Origin: Heligmosomoides polygyrus polygyrus
Lineage: Eukaryota; Nematoda; Chromadorea; Rhabditida; Heligmosomidae
Length of the DNA stretch: 64,000 nucleotides
Direction: 5' to 3'
Assembly (NCBI GenBank): GCA_947396885.1
Contig: OX377202.1
Location: forward strand, 76,604,643 to 76,668,642
Both the position numbers and the translations under genes were made by a program. Below the pieces are notes generated by a model. That model did no database searches and was not told where the DNA came from. It worked only from the letters and a program-made list of their open reading frames with translations. The stretch's first letter is position 1. Each line of letters opens with the position of its first letter. This document shows positions 33,151 to 42,450 of the stretch, piece after piece.

Positions 33151-33778
33151 GACATGTTTGACAAAATCTATCTTGTAATGGAACCCGACAAGATCCTCGA
33201 CGAAAGTGAAGGCACATTGTTATCCCATCTGAACAGGAAAGTAATAGGGGAAAAGGCAGTAATGGTTTTTAGAAATGTATCACTTTCGTTTCTTTTGTAA
33301 CAATTACCAGCACTTACCGTCGTATTTAAAGTTGCTAGATCTCAAGACCTTCACATTCTTCGAAGTGAATTTTAAAATCAATGCTCAGCAGTTATTGGGT
33401 CTTCAGGCCCTATAGAGTACGACTAGGTTGGTATAATATTGACCACGCTAAATTCTGGACTAAAAGCGCTGGAGAACATTCCATCTCATAATCTTCCAAT
33501 TTGCTAGGCGGCTACATCTCTTACCTTGTGAGCTACTAGCGTCTCAAAACAAGCACGTTTTTAAGAAAAAGCTGGTGAAGATCGACTTATTGCAGTGTCT
33601 AGAAATTAGGCATCCCCAACACTGTGTAGTAGTAAACAGTCTCGTTCAGGACCCTCCTGCTTGATTCAGGTGCTATTGGCTTCGAATATACTCTAGCTGT
33701 TGATGTTGGGTAGATAGAAATTATTTCTAAACCAGCTATTCACTTTTTACTGTACCGGTCTTGGTATTGGCCCATTTG

Positions 33779-36700
33779 TTAGATATCTCGACCTCTTAAC
33801 CCTAGTTGTTTCTGTTGTGATTTCAACATAATCCTAATTCTCATGATGAGAGGCGTCTTCCTCATCTCACGAAGCGCTTTCTTGCGCAAATAAATAAGGG
33901 AATACTTTTCAACGGAACCTACAAGCCCTAGATCGCTCGGCAGGCTGCTTTTGTTGCTCTTGCAGGCTTTACGGATGATCTTCTCCGCATCTTCCACGCG
34001 ATTCATCATGATCAGCCATCGAGGGGATTCAGGGAGGAAGTGTATGAACACCAGCGCAATACAGTGCAGTCCAACTGTGATCATCTGAAACGAAAACGAT
34101 TTCAAGGAAGCGCTAGGACACTTTCAGAATCTGGAAGTTTTGAGGAGCTGGGTTTTGGGGAGCATGGGCAGAATTCCCTATTCCTAAATTATGTTGGTCC
34201 CTAGTCAGATTAAGAATACATTGCAATAGCATACGTTGCGCCATAGATTTCTGGCTAGCTGCTTTTAAATATAACAAAAAACCTCATCCGAACCGCTAAA
34301 TAACGATTCATGGACTCGTTATTTGAGTACCCACATACCCATTTTTCCCCTATAACTTCCCTCGTCCTTATTTCCGATAAGGTTAGCAGTGTACGTAAAT
34401 TGGGACTTGCCGCCATCGTTGCCATTAGGAAGCCCCCGCTCTTCGAGTTTACCCGGCGGTACCAGAATGTTTTAATCAGGGTTCAATTGCTGCAATAATC
34501 AATAATCTTTGAACGCTTAAGTACATGAATAGCGGTCCACGACTTGGTGAGGTACGCAACAAGCGCAAGAAAAGCGTAGCCACATGCCCATGGAGCCTGT
34601 AGCAGACTGCCAACGATCGAACGATATTCCTTACCTGCAAAGGCAAAATTAAGGACGTCGCTACACGTAGTGACTAAGGCATCCCTCAGCATGGACGAAC
34701 CGGTGATTTCCATACAAAGCACGTAGGCGGCAAGATCGGCAGCTTCGTTACTGGCGGCCAGAAGAAACCGCACCACCAGAAAGATCTCAAATTCCCGAGA
34801 GTATCCCAAAAGGAAGCCGAAGATCATCGAGAGAATGCCGAAGCCGTAAATGGCCGTCTTTCGTCCGTACCTGAAACACTGACACATCCTTCTTTCTAAT
34901 TTAAACGTGAACCGTGAGAACACAGGGCACAACTTTACACACTCTTTAGAGAGAACAGCCTACACCGTCGATTATTGGACATGAACGCTAATCAGTCATT
35001 TAATGGGATTCGCTATGCATTCTACTTATTCTGGTATTGTGGGGCAATTTGAATGCGTACTGAACCTGTTCGACGACTTCCGATGGTCAGTAATTTATCG
35101 CGGACAGGTCCGGAATCAGTTCACCGACCGCCGAGGATTTGGTTGGCCTCGACGGAAAGCACTGCTAGCACAGAGTGTGTTATTACCCTCCTTAAATCCG
35201 TCGAGGAAGTTATAGGTGTTCTGCTGCCAAATGTTGAGCCAAAATAGTATGCTTCGTTTTGTAATAAAGTGAAAGTATAGAGTGTAAAATCAAAATTTTT
35301 TGATTTCCCTCAAAGCGGTTCGTTGGCATCACCTACTTCCGGACGAATTTTTTAGTTATAACATCTCCCTGGTGGCTCGTCAGTGAAGAAGGAGGCGTTA
35401 ATACCTTTTTTAGGTTTGTACAAATTTTAAGAGTCAAGTTAACAAAAATGTTTAATATTATATTGAATGCGTATATGGCCATAAAATGACTTGCGGTGGC
35501 CAGCCGATGAACAAGTCAGCGCTTTATCCTTCCCAGACAAGTCTGGAACCAATTCACCGACCCCGGAGGGATGGAAGGCTTGGTTGGCCTGGGCGGGAAA
35601 TCCGGACCAGGAACCTGGTATCGGGTGCACGCGGCAGTCGCGCCCATACATATATACGCATTCATGTCGCCTCCACGATATCCCGTAGAAGTAGAATGCG
35701 CTGGCGCATCCCAGACGGGGTTGAGTAACGCCGTCCTTTATCCTTTATCCTTAATATTATATTGTATTATATGTATTACAGCAGTATTATATAATAAGTT
35801 TTTCTGTAATATAGCGTAATAGAACAGTGGCTATGAAAGAAATTGAACTTACAGTTAAAATAAATTAAAAGTTGACAATGATCCACACTTATCTTCTGTG
35901 CCATTTTCGTGTAAATTTGGACACTTTTGGAATCAAATGGGACACTATTTAGTTGAAGGCAACCTTTTGAAATCAAGCTGGACATCTTCCAGGTCAAAAA
36001 AAAACAACAACATTTCCCGTGTTGAAATAGAGACTCTCCGAGACTGTCAGAATAATGTTTTGTTCACGGAAGATTCATTATGACTTCTTTGAAAATTTTC
36101 AACTCAGCTGCGCCAATAAGTAAACACGATGTTTAAAGTTTATTAAGAAAAATTATTTTTTTTTCAAGGGAAGTAACGAATTAAAATTTGTTTTTAAGCG
36201 CAAGAAGGCTGCAGTCATCCAGCTTAATAAAGGAAAAGATCGCGTCATGCACTCGATTAGCTCGTCGCAATTTTCATTTGATTGATAGAAAAATTCTGTA
36301 CGCAAGGAGTAACACAAATGTAAATGGTGTAACAATTCAGTTACGAAAAAATAGGTATAGCTGTTTCATGTGAACAGCATTTACACTATAAATTAAATTA
36401 AAATCACGGCAACCTAATAGAGCGATCACTTCCTTCAATAAACTAATTTATTGCTGCCTTCCTGCACTTTCATACAAATTTTAATCTATTATTTTCTATT
36501 TAAAAAAGCCTATAGTAGTGTTCACCTATTGTGGCAGGTGAACTGAAACGTTTCAAAGAAAGTCATACTAAATTTTCGATGAACAAAAAATAATTTTTAT
36601 CTTATCGGGGAGTTTCTATTTTTATAAGAAAAAACCCGTTTTGATTTGGAAGATGTTCAGTTTCATATCAGCGCGTCAAGCTTGCTCAGAAAAGTGTCAT

Positions 36701-39700
36701 ATCTGATTTGGAAAGTGTCCGATTTGACGTGAAATGACATATGCACATTTGCCACTTAATGGTGGAGAAGTTCTAGCCAGCTGTTGGAATAGCTCTTTAT
36801 AGTGCGACGTCGACGCCCATAGAAGAGCTCGAAAGTAATGGTCGAATGTTGCTGAGTTCATAGAATAGAATGGCTTCAACGTTTCTGCATTCGAGGTCTT
36901 GATCGGTTCATTAGGAGACGTCGGTAGGGCATTCTCCAGAGCGCACTCACCGGTCGCTGACGAATCCTCCGAGAAGTCCGCCGACAAGGTAGCCCAGAGA
37001 ATAGCTCATGTGAACGTGGGCTCGACTCCAGTTGTTGTCGCAGACTCTGTTCCACTCCGTCACAACTGTCTTTTCCATTACCTAGAATGCCAAGCTCTCC
37101 TTCCAAACTACAGCAGTGTGCAGTGTAAGGTTCTACTCACGGATTGGTCGTACTCCCACTGTTCACATCGGACCACTGGAACGCCTTCTGTTGAGTAGTT
37201 AGAAGCCTGAAGCTCAAGTTGTGGAAATCTACCAACATTAAAATGACTCCGTACCTGAGAGAAGGGAAGGTTCTTAATATGAACGTAGTTCCGTTCGTAG
37301 TAGTGGCACTGATCGTGCCAGTCGGTGTCTCTTTGTTTGTTCTTGACCTAAACAGCGTTAGTTCTCGTGCAGGTACCTGAGGTTCTCCCCCAGCAAAGTC
37401 TTCTAGTAGTTTAGTTTGTAGCGGAACTCACAGTAGGGAATGCTATTTGTGAGTTGAGCACATCGTCCCACGAATAAGAGGTAGAGTTCGATTGAGAAAA
37501 GACTTCGGCGTTAAAAAATGGAATCTGGAAGTTTCACTTTGGGCACGGCTGAAAAGAAGTCCAAAACATAGCACACTCCACTTCTCCAAGTTCTTCCTAC
37601 GTAAGAACCCTGGAATTTTCGTTAGTATGCCAATGTTTCTTTGCCGAACGGGGCTGTAAGATGGATCAGGTGTATTGAGCCGCCTAATGTTTCGACCTCT
37701 TCGTCGTCTTTAAACACCTAAAAGTGGTTCAGATATTCGGGCCTGGCATATACTCAACTAAACGCCCTGTAAAATCCCGCGACACCGTCATCCAGAAGAA
37801 CGATTCAGAATCGTTGAACCATTAGTAGGTCTCACAAGACAACGAAGAGGTAGAAACGTTGGGGCGCCCGAAAGACCGATCCGCGCAACCTCTTTTGGCA
37901 CAGTAGCATTGATAGACTTCAGAGTGTAGGTTCTCTTTGTCTTCACTGGTTTTCTCTACCGTTCGGTTCAGACTAAGTGACATGGGGAAACCTTATGAGC
38001 TTAAAAATCACTTACTTTACACCAGTGATCCGGCTGATACATCATGTACACGACGCTGAGGTTGAACATGGCATGAGGGACTTGTTGAACAGAAATCATC
38101 AGATACACAACCACCTGCCAGTGCGAACATCCGCCAATGATACTTAAAATTCCTAAATCACCAGCAATTGGCACTTCAAGTTCGTTAGAATTGTTAAGCT
38201 GCAAGGCAGGCAATCCTTGCACTGCGCCTATTTTATCCTCGAATTAAAACGTTGCTCATCATGTTTATTTGTGGAATAGCGCTGCCGTCTTGATCGACGG
38301 AGAGTTGTCTGCGTTCGCTTTATTAGCCTCTGGTCATTCAGATCTGTTCGATGCTTCTAGATGTTCAGTTGCTTTGTCAGGGGGCTCCAACGATAAAGCA
38401 AAATTACTAAATGGTGCCCTGAGGGTGAAGGCGTGGAGCGCAGGCGGAGGAGGCGCCCACTGTCGCGTGCACACGATACCGGGCTTATTGTTAGATTTCC
38501 CGCCCAGGCCAACCGAGCCTTCCATCCCACCAGGGTCGCTGAGTTGCTACTAGTCTTGTCTGGGAGGGTTGAAAGACGGACTTGTTCTTCGGCTAGCCAT
38601 CGCAAATCATTGTATAATATAATTCAAATACGCACTAAAAAGTTGTGGCGGATCTTAGTCACCATATCCAGGGTTGAAGGGCGCGTGGAGGACACGCCGG
38701 CTCTGGCGGTGACCGCTTTGGTTCCGGTACCGTCAAGGCGCCCTTCACCTCCTACCCCTCGGGGTTCTGTGAGTTGGTGCCGTCGTGTCAGAAAAAGGTA
38801 AAACGGTATATATCGCGAAGATGGGCAGCATCGGGAGGTGGTGGCGCGCCTGTCAATCGGTCGGCATCAAATTGACGTGCCATTCAGATAAAGCTTATAT
38901 GGTCAGTATTTTGATTGGCTGGCGTGGCGTGTGTTCGACCGTCGTTCTGTTTGGTTCTGATTGACTGGCGCGCCACCACCTCCCAGCGCTGTTCACCTTC
39001 GCGACATATACCGGCCAAATGCGAATTCGAATTCTCTCCACGGTGCCTCGTAGAAATAGAATTGGCGGAATAGAATTGATCAATAGCGTCCTCTGTCCTT
39101 TACCATACGTGAGAGGATTGGACGTCTAAGCCAATTCAGTAACGAATTTCCTTCATTGTACGGAAAGCCTGCTTGTTCAACTCTAAAAGACAGTTCGCTC
39201 ACCTTCAAAATCGATGTCGGTCAATCGCCGCTGTCGCCTCTGCTCCGAGTACTGCTTCTGCTTCTGATAGTGCTGATGTCGAATTTCCAAGTCGCTTTTC
39301 AAGCGTGTTGTCTTCCTGCATGAATAAAAATCTCACAAGACCGTCGAAAAGTGCAGTTGGGCCTTCAGAAGGTCTTACGCGGATGTTGAGCGCGCGTGGT
39401 GCTCATCTTGAGAACCCTCCTCTTGCACCGATTGCTCCGACAAACCTCCATCTCCTAGCTCAGGTATCTGAAGTAGGCAGTAGGCGAGGCATCCATTTTC
39501 TCATTGGCTAAGATATGCTAAGACCTCCTAGCTTACTGTAGACAGGTGCTCCTGACGGCTTGTCTGCGCTGGAAGCTCGGGATCTGAATAGATCAACGGA
39601 GTTCGAAGTTCGTTTGCGTTTGCGGTCCCGCCACGAAGAACGAGATCGGTATCACTCTGGAAGGGTTTGATATGGATAGCCGCTCGTTATTACGCACTGA

Positions 39701-40812
39701 CGGTTGAAGACACCCTTGTCTGTGATGCCATTCTTGTACATCGAGTAATATGAAGCATCCTGACAAATACGTGTGAGCGTTTCTTGATGAGAAAGCATTG
39801 AAGCGCGTAGCAGTGGTGAGAAGATAGAAGTTACCTGTACAAACGGCACTGGCTTCACCTGATCTAGCATTATGCTTCGCCTCACAATCGACTCAACACC
39901 ATTGCCTTAAACGAACCAATTTGCCCTAGTTGTAGATGACGTGACAATCAACGGCTCGCGAATTCACTAACCCCCGAAAACCAGTTGCTGGAAAGGCCGT
40001 CTCCCTTCAGCAAAGCATACATTACATTACATTTACAGGCAGTTACGTGAGGAAACAACTCGTTTACTTATTTGTTAAATGCAGTTTACAAGCGCTGAAA
40101 GATAGTACTGCAACACAATGCAGAACAACAACAAAAGCTGTGACATGGTAAAGACCTACAAGACATACAAAATAGTAAGGCAGGCAATAGTAATAAAATC
40201 ATGAAACGGAATAGTAATAGTTACAGCTCCAGCTTTCGCAGGTTCAGATTCATACTCGCATTACCGTCGCCTTACTTCACAAAATCCAACAAAAACTAGC
40301 ACATATAGTTCGCAGCTATTAATAAATGATAAAGGATGGCGTTAATCAGATTTTTTTAAAGATAAGCCACGCATTCTACTTCAATGGAAAGTCGAGGAGG
40401 AGTGGAAATGGGTATCTGTCTTATTCACTGATTGCGGTATCCAGCCGATGAACAAGCCAGGGGCCAGATTCATCAACAATTAAACCTGTGGGTATGCGGG
40501 GTATAAGGGGTATAGATAAGGCAAGAGTCAGAGACGCAGGCTTCATCGTGGGTATCTCTACCCTCTATACCGACGGTTAGTCGTTGATGAATCCGGCCCC
40601 AGTACACTCTTCACAGACAAGTCTAGTACCAAAGCGCCAACCGCAAAGATCTGCAGAAAGGTTTGGTTGGCCTGAGAGGAAAACCAGCACCACGAAGCTC
40701 GATACGGAGAACAGACGGAAACCAACGCTTATTCCGGCTGCACTACCACACGCCTGTAGCTGTTAATACCGTTAAAAATCTGTGGTGGAATGCTTCCACC
40801 AGTACGCCACAT
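33779..40812 (-). CDS. SLC22/organic-cation-transporter-like protein, N-terminally extended, C-terminal half not found
   Basis: Exons: 40812-40770 (ATG), 39905-39835, 39759-39694, 39656-39537, 39467-39379, 39315-39203, 38221-38016, 37347-37255, 37206-37141, 37081-36951, 34870-34701, 34634-34525 and 34084 to 33923 or about 33790. All phases agree, giving at least 480 aa. The transporter part is clear: ILSIIGG before TM1, PDHWCK, a Cys-rich loop with DQCHYYERN and RCEQWEYDQS, TVVTEWNRVCD, GGFVSDRYGRKT (the MFS loop 2-3 signature), VLCMEITG, LPESPRWLI and MRKTPLIMR. SLC22 proteins carry organic ions across the plasma membrane using 12 helices; here only TM1-6 and the central loop are found. The first six exons encode about 170 extra residues, rich in Gln/Arg/Lys at the end (YQKQKQ, QRRQRR). 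They are joined only by splice logic. Confidence 0.75.
34990..35170 (+). repeat. Rep-A copy in SLC22 region
   Basis: Contains GATTCGCTATGCATTCTACTTA, GCAATTTGAATGCGTACTG, GATGGTCAGTAATTTATCG, CAGTTCACCGACCGCCGAGG and TTTGGTTGGCCTCGACGG. It lies in the short stretch upstream of the exon starting at 34870 (SLC22 intron 10). Confidence 0.65.
35455..35755 (+). repeat. Rep-A copy keeping the 3' inverted end
   Basis: Body: GAATGCGTATATGGCC, GCGGTGGCCAGCCGATGAAC, AACCAATTCACCGACCCCGG, GGCTTGGTTGGCCTGGGCGG, TATCGGGTGCACGCG. The 3' end from 35656 (ATACGCATTCATGTCGCC, CCCGTAGAAGTAGAATGCGC, GTTGAGTAACGCC, TTTATCCTTTATCC) is the reverse complement of the 5' ends of other copies. This copy shows that Rep-A has TIRs of about 95 bp. 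Confidence 0.8.
35870..36760. mobile_element. Foldback-type TIR element, copy 2, in SLC22 intron 10
   Basis: The left end has TTGGACACTTTTGGAATC, AATCAAGCTGGACATCTTCC; the right end has TTTGATTTGGAAGATGTTC, GCGTCAAGCTTGC and GATTTGGAAAGTGTCCG. These are diverged inverted partners. The AT-rich interior matches the element at window start. No coding capacity. Confidence 0.55.
38450..38640 (-). repeat. Rep-A copy, inverted, SLC22 intron 6
   Basis: Inverted blocks: CGCGTGCACACGATACCGG, TTTCCCGCCCAGGCCAACC, TTGTCTGGGAGGGTTG, TCGGCTAGCCATCGCAA. It may belong with the Rep-A 3' end at 39050-39110 (GTAGAAATAGAATTGG ... CCTTTACC), separated by the MITE at 38804-39013. Confidence 0.65.
38804..39013. 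mobile_element. Palindromic MITE of about 210 bp with ~55-bp arms
   Basis: The left arm (CGGTATATATCGCGAAG, GGGAGGTGGTGGCGCGCC, GTCAATC) and right arm (GATTGAC, GGCGCGCCACCACCTCCC, CTTCGCGACATATACCG) are inverted copies. The centre has AT-rich unique sequence. No coding. It sits in SLC22 intron 6. Confidence 0.75.
40320..40735 (+). repeat. Rep-A copy split by a palindromic MITE, SLC22 intron 1
   Basis: The left part (GATAAAGGATGGCGTTAATC, AGCCACGCATTCTACTTC, GTATCCAGCCGATGAACAAG) ends at 40460. The right part resumes at 40604 (CACAGACAAGTCTAGTACC, GTTTGGTTGGCCTGAG). The MITE at 40461-40603 interrupts it. Confidence 0.75.
40461..40603. mobile_element. Complete palindromic MITE, GGGGCCAGATTCATCAAC family
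   Basis: The left end GGGGCCAGATTCATCAAC and right end GTTGATGAATCCGGCCCC are inverted copies, and further in GTGGGTATGCGG/ATACC motifs also pair. It is about 143 bp and non-coding. Partial relatives are at 25785, 29945 and 60989-61080. Confidence 0.8.
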
Positions 40813-40861
40813 AGCGGCCGTACTCTGGAGGGTTGATGATGGCTCAAAATACGTACAACTT

Positions 40862-40870
40862 CTGCAAAAC
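40862..40870 (-). promoter_or_regulatory. Probable trans-splice acceptor of the SLC22-like gene
   Basis: On the minus strand GTTTTGCAG precedes the proposed ATG (40812) by about 50 nt, with no in-frame coding exon upstream. It resembles the arrangement at ctns-1. If it is a cis acceptor, more 5' exons would lie above 41 kb. Confidence 0.35.
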
Positions 40871-40929
40871 GAAGCCGCAAAAAGGACAAGCGCAACCGCA
40901 TTTTTAAAAATCAAATTCACATTCTAAAA

Positions 40930-42294
40930 ATTAAAATCGGTTTTGAGGCATTGGTTATGAATCCCAGACACAATAGCACATCACATGACGTAGCATATCG
41001 ATATAACACGTTTTCCTTTACCCAGAATGCTTAGTTTCACTTCCAGAGTTTAGTTTTTTTGTGGTGCCGAAAAATAGGACGCTCTACCGAAATAGACGAC
41101 AGCAGAAAGGGGAAGTGCATTTATTCTGCCGCTGAGACAGCCGGCGATGCTTGCTGAGACGAAAGAAGCGGGAAGATTGATAGGATGCGAATCAAGGCCC
41201 TGTTTAGAATGAACAGCTCATATGGAAGGTGTACTACGAAGGAGGTGGAATTTAATTGGAATGCTCTGGCTAAGGCCTATGTTATACTTCGGCGACGCTA
41301 CTGTCGGCGACGTCGGCGGCAGTGTTACTCGGGCTGCTATGTATGAAAAGTGCTCCTGCATGTACCTCTGCCGCCCGATGAATATGAAGTACGATAGAAA
41401 CACAAGCCAGACAGGAAAAAATGGGCTGCTTTTCGATCCCTCAAGAAGAGTGTAGAGTATCTTACGGAGGGACCTGAGAGAGACCCGTAGAGCCAGGCAA
41501 AGAGCCTCTCGTGAACGTCACCAAGTTCGAATGGCAACAACGCCCTGGATGACGATAGCGAGTCACCCAAACGAATGCAAACGATTCCATGGACAGCACG
41601 AGCAGAGAAGTGGACCACCTAATTAAAAGTATAAAGGTAAGTAAAAAAGGAGGATAACATTTGCTCACTGCCTGAGAACTTGAGAGACAGAATTTGGAGA
41701 TAATTGTTGAGAATAGACCACTTTCAAACCCAGTACATGGTCCAAATGAGCCAAAGACAATCTGCTATATGTAGTTTCGGCGCGAAACCAGCTGTCTGAT
41801 AGTGTTTAGCGTTGAAGTTCAAAGAAAATTTTCAAAAATCGTAGTAGATTCGAAACATGGAAAAACAAGAACATCGCTCTTCACAAACGCTGAAGAAAGG
41901 TGCTGTCTTCAGGTATTTGTTTTGGTCGTACATCTCAGTATCACTAAAGGATTAAGTTATCTATAGGGAGGAGTAATAGCAGTTGCAGTCCTCATCTGTC
42001 AGTGTACGCACTTTGTGTACTGATCAGCTGATCCGTGATAGTGGAGGGGAGTTATACGGTAAGGAAGCAACACAAGCACTTGTTATGGACGTGAAGGGAG
42101 AACGAGATCAGGAAGCCTCAGAAGTGCGGGATCGATCTCGCGTCACGACTGTGCCTTCCAGTGAGAAACCGTCCAAATGTAGCAGACGCTTTGGCATTGT
42201 TCATGGCAGAGACTAAAGGGACTATGTCTGTATGTGATCTGGTTCACGTAACTGGAAAAGCATGTAATCAAGGACAATGATGGAGGACGGCTTG
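40930..42294. other. No recognisable gene
   Basis: Short ORFs only, none with family motifs. A purine-rich stretch at 41100-41180 has no clear function. Confidence 0.35.
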
Positions 42295-42450
42295 AAATCC
42301 CTGTTTGGGATGCGCTACGCATCCTACTTCTACGGGATGTCATGAAAGCTATAGTTGATTACGTTTTTGGTCTTCACAATGCCTTGTGACGGCAATGCAA
42401 TGGAGAAGTGAGTGTATTATTCTTCCCAAACAAGCATGGAAATGATCGGT
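42295..42450 (+). repeat. Rep-A copy (diverged)
   Basis: Contains TGGGATGCGCTACGCATCC, TACTTCTACGGGATGTCATG and CTTCCCAAACAAGCATGG. Confidence 0.6.

Noticed and set aside
36697..36987. 96-codon ORF starting MSADFSEDSS
   Set aside because: It overlaps SLC22 exon 10 in a different frame and has no independent support.
40729..40920. Minus-strand ORF that looks like a signal peptide (LIFKNAVALVLFAASF)
   Set aside because: It has no ATG (starts at GTG) and its hydrophobic part lies upstream of a strong GTTTTGCAG acceptor, so it is more likely intron or outron. The ATG at 40812 is used instead.
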